Assembly (NCBI RefSeq): GCF_019931145.1
Contig: NZ_JAIOUV010000009.1
Coordinates: 124,001 to 188,000, forward strand
Origin: Marinicella meishanensis
GTDB taxonomy: Bacteria > Pseudomonadota > Gammaproteobacteria > Xanthomonadales > Marinicellaceae
Direction of reading: 5' to 3'
Length of the DNA: 64,000 nt
Each line of letters begins with the position of its first letter. The stretch's first letter is position 1. Below are positions 48,441 through 57,441 of this stretch, piece after piece. The notes beneath the pieces are model-generated. The model searched no databases and was not told where the DNA came from. It saw only the letters and a list, made by a program, of their open reading frames with translations. Made by a program: the position numbers and the translations under genes.

Positions 48441-49625
48441 TTAAGCGGTCAACACTTCGCTCAGTACATATACCTCACCCTTCATCAGCACCCGCGCACT
48501 GCGGCTCATGCTGACTTTTTGGGCTTGCCATTGGCCATTGACGGTACCGACTTCAGCACCCACTTTCAAGGTGCCCGAAGGGTGACCAAAGCGCACCGAA
48601 TCACGCGGTCCACCGCCGGCCGCCAGATTGACCAAAGTGCCGGGAATGGCCGATGCCGTGGCGATCGCCACCGCCGCCGTGCCCATCATGGCGTGGTGCA
48701 ACAAACCCATGGACAAGGCCCTGACATTCAAATCGATACCACTGGCGGCAATGGCTTTGCCGCTGGAAGCGGTGTAATCATGCGGTGGTGCCACAAAGGC
48801 CACTTTGGGGGTGTGCTGGCGGCCAGCGGCATCAGCCACCGAGTCAATCAAACCCATGCGCACCGCACCATGGGCCCGTATGGTTTCAAACATCGCCAAC
48901 ACCTTGTCATCACCGTTGATGTCGCCTTGCAACTCAGTGCCATTGAATCCGATGTCAGCGGCATTCAAGAAAATTGTGGGAATGCCCGCTGCAATCATGG
49001 TGGCTTTCAAGGTGCCGATGCCCGGCACCTCCAAATCATCCACCAAATTGCCGGTCGGAAACATGGCGGCATCGCCCACCGGATCGATGAAATCTATTCG
49101 CACTTCTGCCGCCGGAAAGGTCACCCCATCCAACTCAAAATCACCGGTTTCCTGCACCTGACCATCGGTCATCGGTACATGGGCAACGATGGTTTTCTCA
49201 ATGTTGGCCTGCCAAATTTGAATTTCTGCCACGCCATTGATCGGCAGCTTGTCGGCATCGACCAAGCCACTGCGGATGGCGAAAGCCCCCACCGCGGCGG
49301 TCAAGTTGCCACAATTGCCACTCCAGTCGACAAAGGGGCGATCAATCGCCACTTGGCCGAATAAATAGTCCACATCATGCCCTGGCTGATCACTCTTGGA
49401 CAGGATCACGGTTTTGCTGGTGCTGGAAGTCGCCCCACCCATGCCATCGGTTTGCTTGCCATAGGGATCAGGACTGCCGATCACCCTGAGCAACAACTGA
49501 TCGCGAACCGGCCCGGGCACCTGTGCCGCCGCTGGCAAATCATCGCGCTTAAAAAACACCCCTTTGGAGGTACCACCCCGCATGTAGGTGGCCGGAATTT
49601 GAATCTGTGGCTGAAATAAAGACAT
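48441..49625 (-). CDS. prpF: 2-methylaconitate cis-trans isomerase
   Basis: A 394-residue PrpF: MRGGTSKGVFFK near the N-terminus, GGATSSTSKT and SGNCGNLTAAVG carrying the catalytic lysine and cysteine regions. It isomerises the product of AcnD in the methylcitrate cycle for propionate use. The ATG at 49625 opens the conserved protein; the longer frame is not needed. acnD lies 2.2 kb away, beyond two rightward genes. Confidence 0.93.
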   Translation of the reverse strand: MSLFQPQIQIPATYMRGGTSKGVFFKRDDLPAAAQVPGPVRDQLLLRVIGSPDPYGKQTDGMGGATSSTSKTVILSKSDQPGHDVDYLFGQVAIDRPFVDWSGNCGNLTAAVGAFAIRSGLVDADKLPINGVAEIQIWQANIEKTIVAHVPMTDGQVQETGDFELDGVTFPAAEVRIDFIDPVGDAAMFPTGNLVDDLEVPGIGTLKATMIAAGIPTIFLNAADIGFNGTELQGDINGDDKVLAMFETIRAHGAVRMGLIDSVADAAGRQHTPKVAFVAPPHDYTASSGKAIAASGIDLNVRALSMGLLHHAMMGTAAVAIATASAIPGTLVNLAAGGGPRDSVRFGHPSGTLKVGAEVGTVNGQWQAQKVSMSRSARVLMKGEVYVLSEVLTA

Positions 49626-49815
49626 GGAATCTGCTGGCCTGTTACTGGCTATGAAGAACAATTATTTTACTGCCAAAGCCAAACGGACTCAAACACTGAT
49701 TGTGCTCAGCTGGGCAAACTATACACACCCCCGTTGACAGCCGCCCTGCCACAGCTGTCGATCATTTTGTTGCTGGCGTTTGTGGCCAGGTCATGGTTTA
49801 CTGTGCAGTTGATGG

Positions 49816-50982
49816 ATGATCAGAGGACGACCGCTTGACATGATTACGCTCACTTTTAATGGCCACAGCCTGACCATTGCGGTGGCTTTTGTGATTGCGA
49901 TGACTTTTGCCTTGTTGTTGATGTTGAAGCGCAGCGCCACCAAACAAGCCAATCGCTACCTGGCTGGTCTGCTGCTGGTGATCGCATGGTGGAATGCATC
50001 GGTCCTTATTTGGGAATTCAACCTGTTCCAATATGGCGCGGGCATTGTCTGGATTCCGATGACATTCACCCTGGCCCTGGGGCCTTGTTATTATTTTTAT
50101 GTCCAGGGCACAGCGGCTACCGACCACCTGGCTAAGCGTCGCGTTTGGCCGCACTTCATACCGGTCATGGTTGAAGTGATGCTGTTTTTGGCGGCGGTTT
50201 TTCAAGGCCTGCCAAAAGGCCAGGCTTTTTTTCAAACTGAACTCCACTTGTTGACCCAACCGGTGGTGACATTTGTTGCCATTGCCGCTTTTCTGGTCTA
50301 CAGCATTTTGGCCAACAAAAGCATTCGGCGCTACCACCATTGGGTCAAACAGAATTACAGCCATTTTCACAAGTACAACCTCAATTGGCTCAATCGCTTG
50401 AGTCTGGTGTTGTTGGTGGTCTTGAGCTTTTGGACGGTGTATTTTTTGCTGGCTGTGATTGGGTTCGCAGGGCTGTCGTCAATGGTGGGTCATGACCCAT
50501 TTCACGTGCTGTTGTCAGTGGTTTCCATTTGGCTGAGTGTTGAAGCTTTTTTGCAGCCAGACATCATCTACCCGGAGCAAGTCAGGTCGTCCGCTGCAGC
50601 CCGCCCCCATGACGAGCCACCCAGTGAGGCAATCAAAGACCAGGCTGCTTGGTTGCAACAACAGATCAAAACCAACAAATTGTATCTCGACCCAGAACTG
50701 TCATTGAGGTCGCTGGCTGCCACCTTGGACTTACACCCCAATCACGTCTCCAAAGTGATCAATGAAGGCCTGGGACAATCCTTCTCAGACTGCATCAATC
50801 AATGGCGCGTGGCTGAAGTCATCAAGCAACTGCACAGTGAAGCATCCAGAGACCACACCTTGCTCTCGATGGCTTTTGAATCAGGCTTTAATTCCAAAAC
50901 CACGTTCAATCGCGTGTTCAAAAGTCATGTGGGTGTCACGCCCACCCAATTCAAAAAAAACCTGGAAGCAAGCAAAAAATGA
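49816..50982 (+). CDS. Membrane AraC-family transcriptional regulator
   Basis: A 388-residue protein with about seven membrane helices in its N-terminal half (VAFVIAMTFALLLML, VFIAAFLVYSILA-type segments) and an AraC DNA-binding domain at the C-terminus (LAATLDLHPNHVSKVINEGL and AFESGFNSKTTFNRVFK). Start may instead be the ATG at 49840. It is divergent from prpF and may regulate the neighbouring genes, though this is only positional inference. Confidence 0.82.
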   Translation: MIRGRPLDMITLTFNGHSLTIAVAFVIAMTFALLLMLKRSATKQANRYLAGLLLVIAWWNASVLIWEFNLFQYGAGIVWIPMTFTLALGPCYYFYVQGTAATDHLAKRRVWPHFIPVMVEVMLFLAAVFQGLPKGQAFFQTELHLLTQPVVTFVAIAAFLVYSILANKSIRRYHHWVKQNYSHFHKYNLNWLNRLSLVLLVVLSFWTVYFLLAVIGFAGLSSMVGHDPFHVLLSVVSIWLSVEAFLQPDIIYPEQVRSSAAARPHDEPPSEAIKDQAAWLQQQIKTNKLYLDPELSLRSLAATLDLHPNHVSKVINEGLGQSFSDCINQWRVAEVIKQLHSEASRDHTLLSMAFESGFNSKTTFNRVFKSHVGVTPTQFKKNLEASKK

Positions 50983-51110
50983 GTACCAAAGCATAATTTG
51001 GCACGCATTGTCTGCTGTTTCCGCTTTTAATGGCAGCCTTGTTTCACAACTGCTTATGGTGGGTGCATGGATTTTGGCACACAACAAGCTGCCTTGAGGG
51101 GGTCCGTTCG

Positions 51111-51806
51111 ATGTTAGGTTTGCTGGTCATTTTATTGATTTCCTGGCTGTTGCTGCATGTGGCATCAGCCAACAACTTGGGGGTTTTGGGTTTGTGGCCG
51201 ACACCCAACAAGCTTTGGCAGTTTGTGCTGGGTTGGTTGCTGTTGGTGGTATTGACCGGGCTGTCGGTACTCAGCGACACCTGGTTTTTCCAAATTGATT
51301 GGGCCCTCGCACAACGGGATCCCCATTTGCTGGCACAGGGTTTTGGGTACTTCCTGAAGTCAGCCCTCACCGAAGATTTGATGTTCAGAGGGGCCCTGCT
51401 GTTCCTGCTTATTCAGTGGTGGGGACCCAGCAAAGCCATGTTGATTTCTGCCGTAGCCTTTGGCATCTATCATTGGTTTTCATACGGGTTATTGACCGAG
51501 GAAATCAAAGTCATTCCATTGTTGTATGTGTTCTTGTTAACGGGCTTGATGGGTTGGGCATGGGCCTACGCTTTTCATCAAACCCGGACCATGATGATGC
51601 CACTGGGCATGCATGTGGGCTCCAACTTCACGCTGTCACTGTTTTTTCACAACCAGCCCTACGGTGAATTGTTGTTTCATCAAGTGGCCCGCACCGAACC
51701 CAATGAATGGCTAACCTTGGGCTATTTATTGGCCAAGGCCGTGCTGATTCCCTGGCTGGTGTTCATCATTGTTCGGCACTTTTACCAACAAGCAGAAGCG
51801 ACATGA
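51111..51806 (+). CDS. CPBP-family intramembrane metalloprotease
   Basis: A 231-residue membrane protein with conserved metal and catalytic residues: EDLMFRG (glutamates and arginine), FGIYHW and HVGSNF. The CPBP (Abi/Rce1-like) family processes membrane or secreted substrates and includes immunity proteins of bacteriocin clusters. GAGGGG stands nine bases before the ATG at 51111. It is transcribed with or just after the AraC gene. Confidence 0.8.
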   Translation: MLGLLVILLISWLLLHVASANNLGVLGLWPTPNKLWQFVLGWLLLVVLTGLSVLSDTWFFQIDWALAQRDPHLLAQGFGYFLKSALTEDLMFRGALLFLLIQWWGPSKAMLISAVAFGIYHWFSYGLLTEEIKVIPLLYVFLLTGLMGWAWAYAFHQTRTMMMPLGMHVGSNFTLSLFFHNQPYGELLFHQVARTEPNEWLTLGYLLAKAVLIPWLVFIIVRHFYQQAEAT

Positions 51807-51878
51807 TCCCGCATGCCGGACTCACTTAAGGGTGCCAGCCGAAGGCTTCAATGACCCTTTTCTGGGATGGTCTATGCT

Positions 51879-54467
51879 TCAGGAATTGGCCAAAAAATCC
51901 TGGGCAAAGCGCTGCAGCACACCGCCGGCTTCATAGATCGATACCTCCTCGGCGGTGTCGAGTCTGGATTTCACCGGAATGCGGACCTGGTCACCATTGC
52001 GGCGGGTCATCACCACCGTCATGGCTGAACCGGGGCTGATCTCGCCTTCGACATCATAGGTTTCGCTGCCATCGATGGCATAGGTTTGGCGCGTGTCACC
52101 GCCGGTGAATTCCAGGGGCAACACGCCCATGCCGATCAGGTTGGTGCGGTGGATGCGCTCAAAGCCTTCGGCCACGATCACTTCAACCCCGGCCAGGCGC
52201 ACGCCTTTGGCGGCCCAGTCGCGGGATGAACCTTGGCCATAATCGGCCCCGGCAATGATGATCAGCGGTTGTTGGCGCTCCATATAGGTTTCAATGGTCT
52301 CCCACATGCGCATCACCTCACCTTCAGGTTCGAGGCGGGCCAATGAGCCTTGCTTGATGTCGCCGTGCTCATCACGCACCATTTCATTCAACAACTTGGG
52401 GTTGGCAAAGGTGGCGCGTTGCGCGGTCAAATGATCACCGCGGTGGGTGGCATAGGAATTGAAGTCTGCTTCGGGCAAACCCATTTTGGCCAGGTAGGCA
52501 CCGGCGGCGCTGGACGCTTGAATCGCATTGGACGGCGACAAATGGTCAGTGGTGATGTTATCCCCCAACACCGCCAGCGGGCGCATGCCCCGCATGGTGC
52601 GTTCACCGGCCAGGGCACCTTCCCAATAAGGCGGGCGGCGGATGTAGGTCGATTTTTCATCCCAGTCATACAATGGCGGGGTGTGCTTGGCAATGATGTC
52701 CTGGATGTTGAACATGGGCTCATACACTTGAGTGAAATGCTCGGGTTTGACGCTGTCGGCAATCACTTGGTTGATTTCTTCATCGCTGGGCCAAATGTCC
52801 TTCAAGCGAATTTCGTTGCCGTCCGGATCCAGGCCCAACACGTCTTTCTCAATGTCGAACCGGATCGATCCGGCAATGGCATAGGCCACCACCAGCGGCG
52901 GTGAGGCCAAAAAGGCTTCACTGGCATAGGGATGAATGCGGCCATCGAAATTGCGGTTGCCTGACAACACCGCCGTGGCATACAGCTTGCGGTCGATGAT
53001 TTCTTGTTTGATTTCAGGCTGCAAAGCCCCTGACATGCCGTTGCATGAGGTGCAGGCATAGGCCACCACACCAAAACCGAGGTCTTCCAGTTCAGGCAAC
53101 AATGCGGCTTCTTTCAAATAAAGGGTCACCGCTTTGGAACCCGGAGCCAAGGAGGTTTTGACCCAGGGTTTGCGGGTCAGGCCCAAGCGGTTGGCATTGC
53201 GCGCCAGCAAGCCGGCGGCAATCATGTTGCGTGGGTTGGAGGTGTTGGTGCAACTGGTGATGGCGGCGATGATGCAAGCCCCATCAGGCATCAGACCATC
53301 GTGGCTGTGGTAATCACCGGTGATGCCTTTGGCCGCCAGTTCTTTGACCGACACCCGGGCATGCGGGTTGGATGGGCCGGCGATGTTGCGCTCCACGGAT
53401 GACATGTCAAAAGTCAGCACCCGCTCATATTCGGCGCCGGTCATTTGATCGGCCCACAAACCGGTGTGCTTGGCATACAGCTCCACCAGTTTGACTTGTT
53501 CCTCATCACGGCCGGTCAGGCGCAGGTAATCAATGGTTTGTTGGTCGATGTAAAACATCGCCGCGGTGGCCCCAAATTCCGGGGTCATGTTGGATATGGT
53601 GGCACGCTCGCCCAAAGTCATGGCATCGGCGCCGGTGCCATAGAATTCCAGGTAGCTGGAGACCACTTTTTCGTTGCGCAAAAACTCGGTCAAGGCCAAC
53701 ACGATGTCGGTGCTGGTGATGCCAGGACCGGCTTGACCGGTCAACTCCACGCCGATGATGTCTGGCAAGCGCATGTAAGAGGCCCGACCCAACATCACGC
53801 TCTCGGCTTCCAAGCCGCCCACACCGACGGAAATCACGCCCAAAGCATCGACCATGGGGGTGTGGCTGTCGGTGCCCACCAAGGTGTCTGGGAAGGCCAC
53901 GCCGTCTTGTTTTTGCACCACCGGTGACATGCGCTCCAGATTGATCTGGTGCATGATGCCATTGCCTGGGGGCACCACATTGACGTTTTTAAAAGCGGTT
54001 TTGCACCAATTGATGAAGCGAAAGCGGTCGGCATTGCGGCGGTCCTCAATGGCCCGGTTCTTTTCAAAAGCGTCTTTCTCAAAACCCGCGTGCTCCACCG
54101 CCAATGAATGGTCCACAATCAATTGGGTCGGCACCACCGGATTGATTTGGGCTGGGTCACCGCCTTTGTCCGCAATGGCATCGCGCAAACCGGCCAAATC
54201 CACAAATGCCGTTTGACCCAAAATGTCGTGACACACCACCCGCGCCGGAAACCAAGGAAAATCCAGGTCCCGTTTTCGCTCAATGATTTGTCGCAAAGAG
54301 GCGGTCAATTGTTCAGGCGGACACCGCCGGACCAAATTTTCGGCCAACACTTTGGCGGTGAATGGCAAGGCTTCATAGGCGCCGGCACGGATCGCATTGA
54401 CGGCACCTTGGGTGTCAAAATAATCCAGATTGGTGCCTGGCAAGGGTTGGCGGTGTAGTTTATTCAT
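51879..54467 (-). CDS. acnD: Fe/S-dependent 2-methylisocitrate dehydratase
   Basis: An 862-residue aconitase-family enzyme of the AcnD type (starts MNKLHRQPLPGTNLDYFD; VCHDILGQTAFVDLAGLRDA). The [4Fe-4S] cysteines are in SCTNTSNP and YACTSCNGMSG. It acts with PrpF in place of the PrpD dehydratase. The ATG at 54467 is chosen because conservation begins there. No prpB or prpC lies in the window. Confidence 0.94.
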   Translation of the reverse strand: MNKLHRQPLPGTNLDYFDTQGAVNAIRAGAYEALPFTAKVLAENLVRRCPPEQLTASLRQIIERKRDLDFPWFPARVVCHDILGQTAFVDLAGLRDAIADKGGDPAQINPVVPTQLIVDHSLAVEHAGFEKDAFEKNRAIEDRRNADRFRFINWCKTAFKNVNVVPPGNGIMHQINLERMSPVVQKQDGVAFPDTLVGTDSHTPMVDALGVISVGVGGLEAESVMLGRASYMRLPDIIGVELTGQAGPGITSTDIVLALTEFLRNEKVVSSYLEFYGTGADAMTLGERATISNMTPEFGATAAMFYIDQQTIDYLRLTGRDEEQVKLVELYAKHTGLWADQMTGAEYERVLTFDMSSVERNIAGPSNPHARVSVKELAAKGITGDYHSHDGLMPDGACIIAAITSCTNTSNPRNMIAAGLLARNANRLGLTRKPWVKTSLAPGSKAVTLYLKEAALLPELEDLGFGVVAYACTSCNGMSGALQPEIKQEIIDRKLYATAVLSGNRNFDGRIHPYASEAFLASPPLVVAYAIAGSIRFDIEKDVLGLDPDGNEIRLKDIWPSDEEINQVIADSVKPEHFTQVYEPMFNIQDIIAKHTPPLYDWDEKSTYIRRPPYWEGALAGERTMRGMRPLAVLGDNITTDHLSPSNAIQASSAAGAYLAKMGLPEADFNSYATHRGDHLTAQRATFANPKLLNEMVRDEHGDIKQGSLARLEPEGEVMRMWETIETYMERQQPLIIIAGADYGQGSSRDWAAKGVRLAGVEVIVAEGFERIHRTNLIGMGVLPLEFTGGDTRQTYAIDGSETYDVEGEISPGSAMTVVMTRRNGDQVRIPVKSRLDTAEEVSIYEAGGVLQRFAQDFLANS

Positions 54468-54641
54468 GGGTGTTTTGGTCCAGCAAACAGGAGCCAGGCA
54501 TTTTACCAATTTTCACCCACAACTTCAGCCCCAACCGCCGACAGAAGGGCATGATTTTGAAATTAACAATGAATTCATGGTGACATCAGGATTGCTGGAT
54601 TGACCCGGCTTATGCTGTTTGTTTTTGACGAGGGAATCATC

Positions 54642-56726
54642 ATGAAGCGGGTAAACCAATGCGGCGTCATCGCTTGTTGTTTGGGGCTGTTGGTCCTAAG
54701 CTGGGCCCAAGCCGCCACCATCACCATCAACACCGCCGACCTGACGGTGCAGTCAGACAGCGACGGCTTGTGTAATTTGAAAGAGGCCATCGAGGCTGCC
54801 AACAGCAACCTGCCTTCTGGGGCGGTGAGCGGCGAATGCATGGCCGGTGAAGCCCACCCAATCATTGATGTGATTGAATTTGATGTGGCCATGTTGCCGG
54901 CGGTGATCCCCACCTTCGAAACGTTCACCATCACCGAGTCGGTGCATGTGGCAGGACCTGCCAAGGAGCTGTTGACCATCACCGGCATCGCCCTGAACCG
55001 GGCCTTTCATGTGATGAACCTGGCCGCCGATGCCAGTTTCACGTTTTCCGACCTGACGTTTGCTGATTTTGACATTCGTTTGCCCAACGATTATGGCGGT
55101 GCGGTCTGGGCCCAGCACTTCAACGGCGCCAGCCTGACCTTTGAACGGGTGCAATTCCTGCGCAATTTCGCCGAACGCGGTGGCGGTGCAGTGGGTCTGT
55201 TCGGTGGTTTTGACAACACCACCACCTTCCACCACTGCTTGTTTGATGGCAACGGCGTCAATGCCAACAACACCACTGGCGCCGGTGGCGGCGCGCTGTT
55301 CATCGGCGGCAACCAAACCGTGGTGATCGAAAACAGCACGTTTGCCAACAACACCGTGGTCAATCTGGCCGGTGGCAACCCCTTGGATGATGCAGCCGGT
55401 GGCGCCATCCTGGTGCGTGCCAATGGGACCGCTTTCGTATCCACCGTAACCATAGACCAAAGCACTTTCTCCGACAATTTGGCCCATGGCGTGGGTGGCG
55501 CGGTGGCCATGGGCGGCCCAGGCTACCCCAATGAGAGCTCCGAAGTGACCATCAAACACAGCACTTTTGTTGGCAACGAAGCGGACTTCAATGACGACCA
55601 AACCGGTGACTCGGGCGGGGGAGCCATTTACAACGGCTCCAGCAATGGGGTGAACCTGTTCAACTCATTGGTGGCCGGTAACATCGACCGGGCACAAAAC
55701 CCGGCACCAGACTTGGATGGCGGTTACCTGAGTTTTGGTCACAACTTGATTGGCAACAACAGCAGTTCGGCCACCACTTTCCCAGCCGGACAACCCAACA
55801 TCAACGATGACTTTGTCGGCGAACCACCGGTGCCCATCGTGCCACTGGTCAACCCCTTGGCCCATTATGGCGGCCCGACGCCAACCCGCCCGCCTTTGCT
55901 CAACAGCGTCGCGGTGGATCAAGGCAAATGCAACAACAAAACCGCAGACCAGCGCGGCCATCACGATGACAACACGTCTCTGCGAGCGATTGACCAGCCA
56001 AGCGTCACCGACTTTTTGACCACCTGTGACATCGGTGCGGTGGAACTGGATGCCACCAGCAACAACCCCATCCCGCTGCTCAACGACGATGCCTACACGT
56101 TGTTGGAAGGTGGATTGCTGGTGGTGCCGGCCGCCCAAGGCGTGTTGGCCAATGACAGCGATGACGGTGCCTTGGTGGTGATCTCAGCGGGGGCACTGGA
56201 CTCCAGCGGCAGCCCAGTCCAAGGGGCGGTTGATTTGTGGGCCAATGGCGCTTTCAGCTTCAGCAGCGACGATGCCGATGCCTTTGGCACCACCGAATTC
56301 CCCTACACCGCATCGGACCAATTCAATGCCGCAGCAGCCACGGTTGAATTGACTGTGTTGCCGGTCAATGACGCGCCATTCTATGTGGCCAGCCAAAGCC
56401 ATTTGGTGGTCCCAGTGGGTCAATTCCTGAGCTATCCACAGTGGGCCACTGACATCAGCCCAGGGCCGGCCAATGAAGCCAGTCAGGTCCTGGTTTTTGT
56501 GGTCGACATCAGCAGTGCCCCGAGCGGATTTTTTGCCGGCTTACCGGCCATTGATGCCAGCACCGGTACTTTAACTTTTGAGTTGGCCAGCGGGGCCACT
56601 GGGGAAGCTGTGATCAACGTCTCTTTGCGCGATGATGGTGGCACTGATGACGGCGGCATCGACACTTTCACCACCGGCTTGACCATCCACGCATCTGACC
56701 TGATCTTTGCCACCGACTTCGAATGA
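54642..56726 (+). CDS. Secreted beta-helix protein with an N-terminal CSLREAI-type segment
   Basis: A 694-residue secreted protein: signal peptide (LGLLVLSWAQA); a CNLKEAIEAAN segment as in CSLREAI proteins; glycine- and asparagine-rich right-handed beta-helix repeats (NNTTGAGGGALFIGGNQTV, GGAILVRANGTAFVS); a cadherin/VCBS-like segment from about residue 480 (LANDSDDGAL); and the C-terminus DLIFATDFE. It is likely a cell-surface or released adhesin-like protein. GAGGG stands eight bases before the ATG. Function is inferred from architecture. Confidence 0.78.
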   Translation: MKRVNQCGVIACCLGLLVLSWAQAATITINTADLTVQSDSDGLCNLKEAIEAANSNLPSGAVSGECMAGEAHPIIDVIEFDVAMLPAVIPTFETFTITESVHVAGPAKELLTITGIALNRAFHVMNLAADASFTFSDLTFADFDIRLPNDYGGAVWAQHFNGASLTFERVQFLRNFAERGGGAVGLFGGFDNTTTFHHCLFDGNGVNANNTTGAGGGALFIGGNQTVVIENSTFANNTVVNLAGGNPLDDAAGGAILVRANGTAFVSTVTIDQSTFSDNLAHGVGGAVAMGGPGYPNESSEVTIKHSTFVGNEADFNDDQTGDSGGGAIYNGSSNGVNLFNSLVAGNIDRAQNPAPDLDGGYLSFGHNLIGNNSSSATTFPAGQPNINDDFVGEPPVPIVPLVNPLAHYGGPTPTRPPLLNSVAVDQGKCNNKTADQRGHHDDNTSLRAIDQPSVTDFLTTCDIGAVELDATSNNPIPLLNDDAYTLLEGGLLVVPAAQGVLANDSDDGALVVISAGALDSSGSPVQGAVDLWANGAFSFSSDDADAFGTTEFPYTASDQFNAAAATVELTVLPVNDAPFYVASQSHLVVPVGQFLSYPQWATDISPGPANEASQVLVFVVDISSAPSGFFAGLPAIDASTGTLTFELASGATGEAVINVSLRDDGGTDDGGIDTFTTGLTIHASDLIFATDFE

Positions 56727-56734
56727 AGTCGGTG
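56711..56734. terminator. Hairpin spanning the stop codon of the beta-helix gene
   Basis: CACCGACTTC pairs perfectly with GAAGTCGGTG (10 bp, loop GAAT). The stem contains the last codons and the TGA stop (56724-56726). No T tract follows on either strand, so termination is uncertain; it may act in both directions between the convergent genes. Confidence 0.5.
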
Positions 56735-56752
56735 CTGGTGAACTGAGTGACC

Positions 56753-57259
56753 TCAGCGTGCTGGTTTGGCTGGCTTGGGCAGTTGTTTGGCCAAGGCCTT
56801 GACCAAAAAACCACAAGCAATGAACACGAAACCGAGGATCACCGGGATCCAAGTGGCAAAGCTGATGCCGGCACTGATCACGGTGTTGGTGGGGTTTTTG
56901 GGCGCCACATAGACGTCGATGGGGTGGTTCAATTGATACGGTGATTGTTGTAACCATTCCCGTGCCTCTGCCCGTTCATAAAAGCCACCTTCAACCGTGT
57001 TGCCGGTACCCAATGAATAGCGACTGGACTGATATTCCTGGCCATCCACAGTGTAGGCATAAGTGATTCTGATGTAGTACTCCAAGCGCCTTCTGGCCGG
57101 ATCTGAGGCTTGTGAAAAGCGGGTGGCCACTTTGCTTTCAATCACCCGACCTTCCACCACCGGCCAACTGGTGCTGGCATAAGCGGTGCCCAGCATCCAA
57201 GCACCCACACCAATCAACAAGCCACCCAATATGACCAACACCCATCCACCTTTACTCAT
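56753..57259 (-). CDS. DUF3592 family membrane protein
   Basis: A 168-residue protein with a membrane helix at each end (VLVILGGLLIGVGAWMLG and WIPVILGFVFIACGFLV) and a beta domain between (STSWPVVEGRVIES, YYIRITYAYTVDGQEY) typical of DUF3592. The role is not known; extracytoplasmic beta domain. It is convergent with the beta-helix gene and divergent from the CadC-like gene. Confidence 0.82.
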   Translation of the reverse strand: MSKGGWVLVILGGLLIGVGAWMLGTAYASTSWPVVEGRVIESKVATRFSQASDPARRRLEYYIRITYAYTVDGQEYQSSRYSLGTGNTVEGGFYERAEAREWLQQSPYQLNHPIDVYVAPKNPTNTVISAGISFATWIPVILGFVFIACGFLVKALAKQLPKPAKPAR

Positions 57260-57441
57260 CGTCCATCTCCTCGTTGTGTTTCAGATCCATTCATGGTATA
57301 TGCGAATGGCACAGCAATCATGATGCCAGGCTGATTTCAACCTGAGTTCTGGGCTGCCAACCGATTGGGGATTAACTCAAAGCCGATTATTTGCTATCAT
57401 CATTGCTGATCCAACAACCCACAGTCATCCACACCACAACC

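Noticed and set aside
48399-49364. A 321-aa rightward open frame over prpF
   Set aside because: It is antisense to a well-conserved enzyme and has no recognisable domain or ribosome site; long shadow frames are common opposite GC-rich genes.
54753-55601. A 282-aa leftward open frame over the beta-helix gene
   Set aside because: Antisense to a gene with a clear signal peptide and repeats.
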